A stretch of 64,000 bases of DNA from Omphalotus guepiniiformis (Eukaryota > Basidiomycota > Agaricomycetes > Agaricales > Omphalotaceae). The notes beneath the pieces are model-generated. The model had not been told where the DNA came from and made no database searches. It worked only from the letters and a program-made list of their open reading frames with translations. Positions 23,112 through 34,834 of this stretch are shown here, piece by piece; the first letter of the stretch is position 1; every line of letters begins with the position of its first letter. A program made the position numbers and the translations under genes. The stretch is from assembly GCA_028554645.1 (NCBI GenBank), contig JAQOOI010000016.1, positions 496,001 through 560,000 on the forward strand, written 5' to 3'.

Positions 23112-26100
23112 CTACAGTCCACTTCTGGCCCAGTAGTCAATCCATTGTGTGATATCATTGAGATTTATTTCTTCAAGATGTTGCATGCCAGAACTAATCT
23201 TTTGAATGTCAGTTGTATTCAACGGTGTCAACCCAACAGCTTCCACTCCAGTATCATTCCACTTGCTGATATATTCATCAGCATCACACATATGTTTTAT
23301 GAAATCCATGATCTTTATCGCAGGCTAAGGAAAAATGGAAAGATAGTAAGCTCAACAGATAAATCCTTTTTTGCACAAGTTACTTACCACCTTTGATGCA
23401 AGTTCTGGGGTATCTGCAGCAAATTGTTGTAATGCTGAGGACCAATTCTGCAGTGGAATCAGTGGTAGAGAGTTGGGGTCAAGACCTTTGAGTTGGAGAA
23501 GTATGTTCCGGATATGCTCCATGACATATGACCAAGAGATTGGACGAGGATGCACGAGGTTGACCGCCGTAGGCAGTGATTTTTCAGTAAACGCTACATC
23601 CAAAATCGCATCTGCAACGACATCCATGGGAACCCATGAAACAACCTATAACTCAGTGTAAGTATAAGTGTAGATATATTGCAGTAAACGTACTCCGTGC
23701 GCCATCGGAAGCATATTCATAGAAAGACTCGATTTGATTATCATCGGAAACCAATCGCTCATCGCCCAAGCTCCGTTTGGCTTTCCTCCAGCAATTTGTC
23801 CAATCCGGATCGACGACGCTCGCAACCCACTCCTTGCAATGATCTAAATTGCGAGGATTCCATGAAGAGTGGGTGATACAAAGTAGTCAGGATAGACGTA
23901 CCCTTTCCGAAACATATTTACTTTCACCATAACCCGCTCCGACTGCATATTTCGCATCACTGATGACTTCGTTAGGGTACAATCCATTCTCCTTTGCGTC
24001 CCAAGACTGAGCCGCGGCTATTGAGGAAGTAAACAAGAAGCGGAGCGTTGAAACATTCCGACTCGAGCGAGCTAAATCTATCAGCCCGCGCACTCCACGA
24101 ATGTTCGACTCAAATGATGACAACGAAAGGTTGAAATCCAACCTCCAAGCATTGTGTATAATCAACGTCACATCATCCTTCAACTATCCGAGTCGTAAAG
24201 TCAACAAAATGAGTAATTCAAAGTAAAGACGCGTACTCACTTTGTCAATTGTCTCGTCTGACAGGCCGAAATTTGGCTTAGAGCTCTCGCCTTCTAGGAA
24301 AACGAGCTTGGGAGACGACAGAAGATTGATATCTAGAGCTTTATCTTCGAACCGTTCCATGTGCCTGTCCAATATGGATATTCGCGATGAAGGCCGGTTG
24401 AGAGTATAGACGCGTTTCACTCCTTCGTTCGAAAGTAGAGACGCCAGCATCTGAGCACCGAGACTACCAGTAGACCCAGTAAGTAACACGATAGACTTCT
24501 CGGCTACCATCTCAGGTTTACTATACTGAGGAGATGAAATCGGAATCTCTAGTCCAACTGAATACTTCCGAATCATTTCCTCGATTGCAGTTTCATGATC
24601 CCGCTCGCCGGTTTTGGTCTGATTAGGATCCCGAACGATGCTCGTAATGAATATAACTAGATCGTTGATTGTTGGGTGCTGGTAAACCGTGTCTTGGGCA
24701 AGTTTTCTTGCGGCACTTTGAATAGATGGATCGTCGGAAGCACGCAGAGCACTGACGAGTCGTAGGCGAAGGATGGTAGCGCTCAAGCTATCGGAGTTTG
24801 ATGTGAATACTGGTACTGTTTCGCATGAATATCAAGACATACCTATCCATCCCATGCTCGAACATATCATCAGACGGGGCAACTTCTCGTCCACAAAGAT
24901 CTGCAACCTGTGTGCTAAGCCAAACCTCCACATCTGAGAAAGCCCAGCTCGAGGGAGGCGGACCGGTTCCACTGCGTATATTGGACTCAACCGCATCGTA
25001 TCTAAAGTGAAGTGAAAACATTTGTTGGCAGCTTCAAAACGTGTATCAATATAAACGGACTGACATTTGATCAATCTCCTTGTCATACAACAAAATAGCA
25101 GCTTTCCTCATGACTGTTCCTTTCGGAGCTCGAGGCAGTGGTTTCTCTACTGACGCGATGAGTATCATTTCTTTGTATATCCTGCTGAACGCTGGTGCAG
25201 CATGATTCCCTTCCTCTATGACGGACCAGATATTCGGTGTAAGTAGAGTGCTATTTTCATAGCGCTAGCGTAGAAATCATACCAGATCTTATTACGGAAA
25301 CGAGACACCTCGGCGTCGTCGTGTACGTTGATCTCATTCCCTGCGGAAGGTTCAATGAGGATACCCGGTTGATCACGTTGTCTCCCGAACATAATCGCCC
25401 CTTTGATGCTTGTCGTAACGAGTAAGATAAGGTGATAACGGCTGAAAAGCACAAAGACTTACAAAGGGCTCTTCATCACGATATTCTCGACTGGTGCTGG
25501 AACAGTTTTCTCACCAGACGAGTGAATCAATACATCGTCGATTCTTCCGACACTAAGTAAATAAAGTAAGCTATTAGATCAAACAAGCAAATTAGGCCGA
25601 GTAGTGTGAGCATACATCTTCCATAAATGTTCCTTCGTGGGATGGCGCTCCCAAAGATCAGATGTCGCATATCCTCGAACGTCCGGCAAATTCTCTACCG
25701 ACACCGAGTGGGTGTCGACCGTCTATAATCAAAAAGGTATCAGAAATCTCAGCAGCAGCAAGAACTTGGGTAAAGACGGGAAAACTGACCAGGAAATGAT
25801 TCTCGTAAGTACCATCTCCCTGAGGAACCCATCTAATGTTCACCCTATCTGAGAACGAGTGCCACGCCCAATCTTCATAACTTCCACTAATGTCAACCTT
25901 GGTCGGTATACCAAATTCAGTCCCTCCGTACATAGAACGAAGTCTAACGCCACATGATACAAGATAATCACCAGTTGCAGGCGCTAAAGGTCCTCCCGCA
26001 AATGCCTGACCTCGATCAACACCAAATACAATTATTAATATTAGTAACTCAGCAGATCACATCAAACAACATTAACGCCACATACGATAATCTCAAGAGA

Positions 26101-27204
26101 ACGTAAAACTTCCACGTCCGAAGGACTTTGAGCCCAGATCTGCAGGAACGAAGGTACGATCACGAAAGCGTTTGAACGCGTGAGCTGTGCATGCTTGAGA
26201 ACACTCTCGGGTGTGGGCATTACTGGTAGAGCATTTGCGTTGGTGACCGTAGGGGGATACAACGCAATAGAGATGCCTCCAAATAATGCACATAGGAACT
26301 GTACGTGGACTGAGAGTGCGTGGAATGGAGGCAGGGGCATGGCGCCTAAACGGAGAACAGGCCGATGATCCCGTAATTCCGTCAAGGAAGCTACAGTAAC
26401 ATAGTAATAAGCATTGTAAGTGGCATATCCTATAACATTTAGATAGTGAAAAAACATACGGAACGCGGCCCAATGCATAATCGTCAAATGGGTCCACGGA
26501 ATAGCCTTTGGGAATCCAGTGCTCCCAGAAGAGTGCAGGAACAACCCAATGTCGTTAGGAGCAACAGAGATTACAGGTGAAGGATACGGTTCAAATGGAT
26601 CCTCAGCGGATTCACAACCAAGTTTCGGAAAAACTTCTTGAACCATAGGCGCTTCCTCAAAAGTAACATCGTACGGTGGTACTCCCGGAGACGCCAATTC
26701 TGTCTTGACACCATCAAGCAAGTCTTTCAGAGTAGATTGCGTTGTGAGCAAACGATGAGCGTCAGTCTTTTTGAGCAGATGAACTACTGCAGCTGGAGTA
26801 TTGCGAGGTGAAATGAGTAGTGGCTGTGAAATCGAAGTCTGTTATTCTACGCTTCTTCCGAAGCGAGAGAAGGAAGAAACACTCACGATTAAGCCTGCCT
26901 TCATAATCCCCGCGATGATGGCTTCATAGACAAGGGTGTCGGCAAGAGCAACAACAGCGACAACTTCGCGTTTTGTGTTAGATACATCTGGACGAACGAT
27001 ACGAGCAACACGATTGGAAGCCCTAATGAATTCAAGGAAGGTGACCTCGGTCTCTCTGTCGTCGCCATGTTTCCGAAAGACATAGACAGGAAAGTCGGGG
27101 TTATGCTTGTAGTGGAACTCTAGGAGTTCGGGGACAGTTATAAAGCCCTCGGTAGGAGGAACGATAGCAGGAAGGTGAGTTAACATTGTAGAGTCAGAGA
27201 CCAT
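23112..27204 (-). CDS. NRPS-like A-T-R enzyme (carboxylic acid reductase / aminoadipate reductase-like)
   Basis: The start is ATG 27204. The adenylation domain shows A3 (LFLHSSGSTGFPKAI, near 26,540), A5 (MYGGTEFG), A7 (YATSDLWERHP), A8 (VGRIDD followed by HSSGEKT) and an A10-like PRAPKGTVMRK. The carrier domain has DMFEHGMD-S-L; the phosphopantetheinyl Ser codon is split by an intron at about 24,788-24,843. The reductase domain shows TGSTGSLG (NADPH-binding) and the YGESK catalytic pair. Its C-terminal exons end at 23,112. The family activates a carboxylic acid as adenylate, loads it on the carrier and releases it as aldehyde; the substrate cannot be told. About eleven introns. The last ~400 bp lie in the CpG desert. 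Confidence 0.8.
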
Positions 27205-29271
27205 GGAAGGAGGGTAACTTGAGCGAAATGTTTTCGATGATGTATGCTCTTAAATCATCAACGAAAACCCGTAAAGCAGTATAAGAGCCGAACATTCGCA
27301 AATAGGCAATCGACGTAAAGTACAGTCCACCTCCAGTCGACCGGATTCAAGTTGACCACTACGACAACATCAATTTCCTCATCGTTGACTTCCTTGAACC
27401 CCGGAAGCGGCGTTAATGAGCTTCGTTAATCATATCTGGGCACAAGTTTGAGGACATGGTGCCAGGACTCAATTGAGGGATTATCAATGGGCCACATTTG
27501 TGTTAAGAAGAACAAATGATCAAGAGATTCCAATTGCGGGAAGGAAGACAGGTGCAATTTTCCGGGCTTGAGTTAAGTCGGTGTTGAGCATGTGAGCGTA
27601 TGTCCATAGTGACGACTGAAGACACCGTGGCAGAGTAATTATTGAATGACTCGGAGACTTCTGAAAGGTTCTCGCCCGTAAGCATTGAACTTCGCGAATC
27701 TAGATTGAACTGATGGAAGCTATGACCATATTATCGTTGAGATTTGTGACCTATTCCGTTCCTTCAGCCAAGCACTACAATGTGTGTATCTCATGTTAAG
27801 GCTGTGAAAAAGTAACCTTCAAGAGTCACTCACAACATCGTCCGAAAAGAAACTCACCACTCAAATCCTGCTCAACAATGTGCCGGTAGGGTGACATGTG
27901 ATACAAATGTTTGCCCGCAGCTTGCGCAGGACCTAAGGAACAACATTAACGCACATTGAAACTCGCAGCTCGTGCGATAATCTCGACACTAGAAGTCATT
28001 CTAAAACCGTCAGGTAAGATCACATGAGAAAGTTCGAGAGTATGGACTAACATTCATGCAAAGTTATACTACCTGAGAGGGCTAGTAGCATCTACCCACT
28101 CACGGTATCCCATCCCATCGGCGGTGGATCAAGCAGAAGATTGTTTATGTGTAGTAATATGCTCAAACGTGGGTAGCTGGGGAAGTGTAATGGCCGATAA
28201 AGCAAATCTAGAACAATATAGCATGAGAAATGTCATCCGAAGGGTGGTAAGGAGCGGGTATCTTTGAACATACCATATGATCAGTGAGTAAGAAGTGGTT
28301 TTCAACTTACGACCGCTTTGACTAGTCGGAGCGTGAATTCAGTTCATTAGTTCATTGATACTCCGCTGTACAGACGACCTAAGACGACTGAATGCATGAG
28401 AAAGGATCTCCGTTGATAAATAATTCAAGGAGGGGTGCATACATCCACTGCATGAGGGCTATTCCGAAAACTTGGAGCTTGAAGCTCAAGCGCTCAAGCT
28501 CAAGCTTCAAAACCTATTATTAGAGGTCCAGTCTTTATAAGCAAGTTATATTGGGCAGCACTTCCATGTATCAATAATGGTCTATTCTAGAATTATATAG
28601 TTGTTAGTAAGAGTCGGCCGTCGGTCATTTGTGCAGTAAATTGTGTTTACCTGAATGTTTGAACACGGAGGGCGTCTATGGTCTATCTTCAATCTATTCC
28701 TGAAATCAAAGCTTGAGTACTAGTACTTGAGTAATCAGTTTGCAATCGACCTCAGTTGAGCTCCCTACACTTTCAAAGAAAAGAAGTTTCGTGAGATGCG
28801 TTCCGATGGTTCTGAGATGACAACAGAATTGAAAAAGTCCGGTGACGACGTGGTCAGGCTCACTGGAGTCACTGGCAATTTGACAGTTGGCAATATATAT
28901 GATTCAGAAGGTTAGAGCGAGCCGTAACCTCAGAAAGAAGTGATGTGTCTTGTAAGTCGAGCTCCAGAATATTCAGCGCATTCGAATTCGTCGCACGTCC
29001 AAGAAAACGAGCTTGAATTTCCCTAAGTTTTCCCCTTTTCCCCGCAGTGGTGGCGAACACTAACAATATGCGTGCCACGTGCCACCAATTATTTTCCTGT
29101 TCTCTCATCCAATACCGACACGTCGATTTGTTCATTTTCTCTTGCATCTTCAAAACGTCGGGCTCCTTGCGGCCTTGATTCTAACACGGGAACCTTTCTT
29201 GGTATGATATGTCAATAATCTTCTCGAACCAAATCTAACCACGGAAGTAGGTTCAAGGGCTACTCTCACCA
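27205..29271. other. 2-kb intergenic region
   Basis: Shared upstream region of the A-T-R gene and the GDT1-like gene. No coding or RNA gene was recognised. A small inverted repeat (TTGAAGCT at 28,479 and AGCTTCAA at 28,503, with CTCAAGC repeats between) is the only structure noticed. Confidence 0.4.
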
Positions 29272-30294
29272 ATGTCGACTTCAACTTTAGACAATGTCGG
29301 ACAACTACCAGAAAGCAGTCTACAAGCCCTCCTGCAATCTCTTGCAATGATCATTGTTTCTGAAATAGGCGACAAGACTTTTCTTATAGCCGCTATACTA
29401 GCCATGAGTAACCCACGCATGACCGTCTTCGCAGGAGCATTCGGCTCTCTAGTAGTGATGTCAATACTCTCTGCAGCCATGGGCCACATTCTTCCTTCGC
29501 TTATACCCAGACGTTGGACGCAGCTAGCGGCGGGTATACTCTTTTTGGTGTTTGGGACGAAGATGATGATTGAAGGACGGGGGATGAAGGCTGGGAATGA
29601 GAAGATACAGGAGGAGATGAAAGAGGCGGAGGAGGAGATTGAGGAAGATGATGCGAGACATGATGGGACTGGTGCTGTTGATGGTGAAGGTCATGTTATT
29701 CCGCTGGAAGAATTAGAGGAAGGTGGGAGGAGGAGGCATAGTGGTGAAGATGGACCCCCGCCGCCGCCCCCATTGGTTGCACGCCAGTCGTCCAAGTCAT
29801 CACTGGCAGAAGGCGCAAGGAATTTTTGTAGCTTGTTCCTTGGGCCTGTGTTCGTGAAGTCGTTCGTGCTGACTTTCCTTGGAGAGTGGGGTGACCGAAG
29901 TCAGATTGCCACGATAGCTTTGGGAGCAGCTCATGTGCGTTTGTTTCTGCTTTTGCTCTTCATATTACGACAGTGATGTTTGACGGGCTGCTTTAGAATG
30001 CATATCTTGTGGCTATAGGTACAATTCTTGGTCATTGCGGGTGTACCGCCGCAGCAGTAATTGGCGGGAAATATATCTCTACCAAAATCTCAGTCAAGCA
30101 CAGTGTGTATCCCTTTTTTTTTTGCTTTATCCCTTCAAAAGCTAATACTACGCCTCTCAGTCACGCTTGGCGGTGCTGTTCTATTCCTCGTATTTGGGAT
30201 CTTGTATTTATACGAATCGCTTGTCGGGTACACAGCCGACGACATATCTATACCCATCATTCATCCTGAAACGGACTACGTACATACTTCATGA
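29272..30294 (+). CDS. GDT1: GDT1-family (UPF0016) Ca2+/Mn2+ transporter
   Basis: Three exons run from ATG 29272 to TGA 30294, with introns near 29,938-29,998 and 30,105-30,162. Both family signature motifs E-x-G-D-(K/R)-(S/T) are present: SEIGDKTF in the first half and GEWGDRSQ in the second. Each is followed by hydrophobic helices, giving the usual two repeats of three helices. A charged Glu-rich loop with a poly-Pro tract separates the halves, as in other fungal members. Yeast Gdt1 is a Golgi Mn/Ca transporter supporting glycosylation. An N-terminal signal peptide is not obvious, so the N-terminus may be shorter than in yeast. Confidence 0.88.
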
Positions 30295-30399
30295 TCTTTT
30301 ACAGCAATATTCTCTCTCTCTACAGCACATAATTCGCGCATTTGAATCCATGGATTGTTTTTCGGTATAGACTATGACTATGTGTAAGGAGTGCAACGT

Positions 30400-31377
30400 C
30401 TAAACCAGCAGACGCTCCCTCAAGGCTAACCTTTTGCTTTCGCCAAAGCCAATTTGATTTAGATATGCATCTATACCTCCGCGGTTCTCTAAAAACTTCG
30501 CCACTCCGTCGACTACCTCCTCGGGCGCCCTGGTGTAGCTCGCAGACATACCAATCTCGTATACCTCTTTCAGTAACGATGCTCGGACTCTGTCGAGCCC
30601 TTGGTTGGAGAGCATGTAGTCTGCCTTTATTAAATCTTTAGGCACTCGAAGTAGGAATAGGACGAGCATGACGATTAGGCCGGAACGATCCTTTCCTTGG
30701 GTACAGTGAATGAGAACAGGGTATGCTTTGGGTTCGGTCATAATTTCTAAGGCTTGTAGATAGAAGTTGACGTTAATATGTTACTTGTGAGGTTAGTGTG
30801 AAGTGAACTTTACTTGTAGTATTTCGCTCTGACAATATTCCATGGAATCTTCACTTAGACCTACGAGTCCTCTCGGACCCATAACGTTCTTTCCAAGAAT
30901 CCGGATAGCTGCGAATCTATATCGCAATACCAACAGTATTATGAATGATCTAGGAAAAGTAACACAGCGCGACTAGAATTAGTAAGACCGCTCACAAGAA
31001 ACCCAGGAACGAATAGGACCTCACAATAGGTGGTACCACCGTAACTGCCAAAGCATATTCATCTGAAACTTCCTACTAATAAAATTAATCTTCACAGTCT
31101 TCCAATCATCGACTAACGAATCCTTTCCAGTCTTTCCCGCATGAAGTTTCGCCTGGAGTATATGTTCAGAGGGAGTACGAAGGTCAACAACCGTCCTCAG
31201 GGAGTATTCCGAAATGAGCTTTTTTCTATCCTCCGCGGTCGCGTCGTCCAGGCGTCCTGAACGATAGAAAGTGTTTTCACGAAGAAGAGGCCATTCGGTG
31301 AGTGCGTTGATTACTTTTCCGACGTCGCGGAAGTTGTTCACGCTGGTGAAGGGAGGGTTGGTGATTGTTTCTGCCAT
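30400..31377 (-). CDS. tyrosine/serine protein phosphatase (Y_phosphatase3-type)
   Basis: The first exon (ATG 31377) carries the N-terminal signature NNFRDVG, FYRSGRLD and TVVDLRTPSE. The last exon (to stop at 30400) carries the catalytic P-loop HCTQGKDRSG, a C-x5-R motif with the general family form HC-x-G-KDR-(S/T)-G. Two or three short exons lie between (about 30,750-31,020). The domain order matches fungal members of the family related to bacterial and yeast phosphotyrosine or phosphoinositide phosphatases. It is divergent from the LSM6-like gene, with ~280 bp of shared promoter. Confidence 0.82.
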
Positions 31378-31653
31378 CGAGAAGATATTAATGGATAGTT
31401 TGAGAGCAGACGACAGTAGAATAGTTATGTGGTCATGACAGAAGGTGGATAGAATTCTTGAAATAGTGTCTGCGCTTGGGTGGTCTATGACTACAGTTTC
31501 TTTATGCCCGGATTATTCGGTAATATTTCCCAAGGACTTTCCCGATTTGTCCAAGTTTCAGGGCAGATTGTGCAGTGTGGGTATGTAGATTTGCCTCTAA
31601 AACTCTGACCCGCGCGCTTGTCCTCCTGCTCTCACTATACAAATTTCAAAAGA

Positions 31654-32096
31654 ATGGATGAATCGCCTCCTCCTCCAGATACTCAATCACCGCCTCCACA
31701 ACCACCAGCAACTCACACAGGGTCTCCAACTGACTTTCTAAAAGGCGTAGTGGGAAAACGAGTCATTGTTAGACTGAATTCTGGCGTGGACTATCGAGGT
31801 ACCATTTCACGGGATTTCACTCGGGGTCCACTTTGATCCCAACGCGAATGCCAATGGATTTCTTTCTACCTAGGTGTTTTATCTTGTCTTGATGGATATA
31901 TGAACATTGCGTTAGAGCAGACTGAGGAACATGTGAATGGGAACGTTACGAATCGATATGGGGATGCGTTTATTAGAGGGAATAACGTGCGTGCACGATT
32001 CACATTTTTGGTTTGGGATACAGTATCTTTGAAATACCACAAGCTGAGATTGATGCTGTTTTAGTGCTCTATATATCAGCAGCTGAAGCTTTGTAA
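31654..32096 (+). CDS. LSM6: LSM6-like Sm protein
   Basis: ATG 31654 is followed by a Pro-rich N-terminal extension (~25 residues, longer than in yeast). The Sm1 region (DFLKGVVGKRVIVRLNSG, DYRG) ends at an intron. The next exon has VLSCLDGYMNIALEQTEE and YGDAFIRGNN (Sm2), as in LSM6 of the U6 snRNA-binding and mRNA-decay Lsm rings. The last exon contributes an LYIS-type end and stops at 32,094-32,096. The donor of the last intron is ambiguous: GTGCGT at 31,987 or GTGCAC at 31,991. Confidence 0.82.
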
Positions 32097-32624
32097 TTTT
32101 TATGGCGGTGATTCCGTGAATCCGCTCCAACGTTAGAAATCAAATTTGGCAGCGCTTGCTAGGCGCGCCGGTTTACCGTTTTGGTACCTGTATCAGAATC
32201 GAAAACTTGAGAAAGCGGTTGAAACTTGATGGTGACACTGGGTGGCACGGGCACCCTCTGTGGCACTGGGCAGTTGAGGGCGGATTGAGATGGGAACTAT
32301 GAACTGATATTTTTATGTTGTTCGTTGGTAGGGATGTCATGCATACTTTGGCCTTCTCCACCGAGGTGCCTCTTCAATCGAGTCTAGGATGGATAATCAT
32401 GAGGTTTCAGGTAATTTGCTTGCGACGCTTGTGGATGATATGATTGAAGCCATCAAGGATCAATGCGGCTAGTCGGGATATGTTTGTGTGCTCAAAGCTG
32501 GAATGCGGTGCTAATTATGAATGATGGTGAATGTAAGGTACGGCCATTAAAGGGATACTTTAGTGCCTGCTTTTCTCTTCCTTCCTATTTATTCCTTTTC
32601 TTTTCACCCACTTCGTTTACCGTG
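32097..32624. other. intergenic with one short open frame
   Basis: A ~45-codon frame ends at TAG ~32,471 (with LLATLVDDMIEAIKDQCG). It looks protein-like but has no clear start or partner exon. Otherwise nothing recognised. The last ~60 bp before 32,625 is pyrimidine-rich promoter sequence. Confidence 0.35.
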
Positions 32625-34296
32625 ATGGATGCGGCACCTTTGACACCCTCTATGGCAGCCTTGGTGAAGGAAATCATCAAGGTGGCTCACGATTTGAAGA
32701 TTATTTCAGTGAGTTGTCTGTTCTGTCTGTGTCTGGTGAATGAATCACTGATGTTTCGATGTAGTATCTACAAAGTAGGTATTGAAACTCTTCTCTCATC
32801 GTCTCTGTATTGACGGAGAATCTCTTCAGTCGCTAGTTCCGCGATTTTGGTATATGACTATCTCTTGACCATCGGGCAGGAGATCCAGTATATCTGGCCA
32901 ACTCCATGGAGTATCGTCAAGGTGTTGTTCCTATTGCAGCGGTACCTGCCGTTCGCAGATACGACGATTTATGTGCTCGTTAGTGAGTGATGCCTCGCTA
33001 CTTCTTCTACTTTCCAGTGAACTCGTAACTCATCGTCTCGTATGAAGTGACATTTAGTTCTAATCCGAGCAACCACATGTGTCGCACCTATTTCCTTTCA
33101 AGCGTTTGTAAGTGTTCGCGAAACAACGATGATGATGGTGGTGAATCGGAGAGACTAACACGGCGTTCCGATCTAGGGATGTATACTATTGGTGTTGCTC
33201 TATCCGAAAGTATGTGTTTTGAACTCTCTACAGTACTGGATTAATCAAAATTCAACGATTACCCTGAATACACAGTCGTTTTGACAACTCGAGCATGGGC
33301 CGTGTGGAACCGCAACAAGTTTCTTTCTGGTTTTTTGCCGGTCTTTTTTATTGCATGTTGGGTTCCAGCGGCGTACTTTCAGTACTTGGTGTATAAGAAT
33401 ACTACATGTACGTTCTTGGATATCAGTTTGTCGTCGGTGAGTTATGATGAGCTGATTTATTGTTTGATGTGTTGGCAGTTGGTGAAGCGCCGTATGCGAC
33501 ACGCGGATGCTTTGCTACGGGCGGGAGCTCGAAGGATGTGTATATATGCTGGACTTTGTTGACTGTGTATGAAGGCGGTGAGTGGGTGTTTTGATTGTTC
33601 TGGTGAGGTGTTGAGTGATTTGTTTTATATAGCTCTTTTATTGCTCATGTCGGTCTCTGGTATGAAAGTTTGTAAGTGTCACTTCATTACATCTTTCATT
33701 TCTCTATGTAATATAGTGGATGCTCATGCTTGATCACGAATAGATCGATCAGGTGGTAATACCGCTCTTGTTACGACGATTCATCGAGATGGTAAGCCTT
33801 GCTCTTACATTTGGATTAGAGATAGGAGAAGTTGACATTGGAGTATAGGGATCTTATATTATATTTATTTATTCGGCAAGTGAAATCTTGTTTTATGTCA
33901 GGAGAACAGACGGTCCTAAAGCTCACGTCCGGCAGTTCTTTCCATTATCAATATTCTCGTTACCGTTGTTCTCCCTGTAAGTGACCCTCCAGTCCTTGTT
34001 CACTCTCAAAAGGCTGTGATTGTTAATGTTTTGACAATCCAATAGGAAGATTTTGCTGGCTCGTTAACATCGTGTGTACCAATTCGATCCGCTAACCATC
34101 TTTCAAACCGATTGACACTTTATCATTCCCTTCTTGTAGGCTAGAACGTGTCATGTACTCTGTACTCACTACACGCGCGGTGCTTCATATTCACACTGAA
34201 GCTAGGAAGATCCAGATCCCACAGAATATGTCGTTCCCTGCACCATCAGGATTTACGGATTCAAGCTTCCAGACCTATTCGGTGAAGCCATACTAG
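32625..34296 (+). CDS. DUF6533-type seven-helix membrane protein
   Basis: The start is ATG 32625. Many short exons give the family blocks in order: SSAILVYDYLLTIGQE, FLLQRYLPFADT, TTRAWAVWNRN, ALLLLMSVSG, then HRDGILYYIYLF. The final exon, ending at TAG 34294-34296, has the LERVMYSVLTTRAVLHIH segment. These are the hallmarks of Agaricomycete DUF6533 proteins, integral membrane proteins of unknown function with a receptor-like seven-helix layout. It is a paralogue of the CpG-poor copy at 21,351-22,891 but has ordinary CpG content. Confidence 0.75.
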
Positions 34297-34834
34297 ATGC
34301 GCTCGCGATCATAACTCCGGTCGCTGTATCTAGCATCGCCGAGGGCTGCTACAGGGCAGTGATGATGATTCTGATGGGGTCCTCGATGCTACCTATCCTC
34401 CTCGGAATATCTTATTGGTGGTCGAAATGTTTATCACTGATTTCTGTAGAACTAGATGCAATACTCTGATCATGAGTCGCGTCTCTCGGGGTAGTTGTTG
34501 TTGTTCAGCTCTTTTCTCGGAGTTGCCAGTTGTAGTTACGATCTCAATGTACATATGCTGGGTACTATTTATTATTAATATATATATATGACAGTCATTT
34601 ATTGAACCGGTAAAAAGATTTCGAATTCAGGAAAGTTGAGGTCAAAGCTGTGTCGTGATTTTAATTTTTAATTATCCTTGTTTGCACTCACCAGGCCGTG
34701 GTAAATATGTGGCGGTGCAAGGCCCGTGTTCGCCATGCGGATTGCAGGCCTCTGGTGGTTTAGCGTTACCTTCATTCTTTACTTTCTCAACATCTATTTC
34801 TAACTTTTTCATCTTTACTATTCTTATTTCTCTA
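34297..34834. other. intergenic, nothing recognised
   Basis: Contains an (AT)n run near 34,578-34,588. The upstream region of the NYN gene has open frames without domain support. Confidence 0.4.

Larger units (their letters stand above)
20160..23508. other. CpG desert with sharp borders
   Basis: Over ~3.35 kb I counted about 10 CpG dinucleotides, i.e. one per ~330 bp. At the local ~37% GC more than 100 would be expected by chance, and both flanks have CpG at ordinary density. TpG and CpA look abundant. The left border lies just upstream of the homeodomain-like gene. The right border falls inside an exon of the A-T-R reductase gene. The pattern is that expected from long-term CpG methylation and deamination (inference). 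The segment contains one apparently intact gene, two decayed gene fragments and the 3' end of another gene. Confidence 0.8.

Noticed and set aside
27503..27685. Short minus-strand ORF upstream of the A-T-R gene
   Set aside because: 60 codons, no domain, no splice partners; probably chance.
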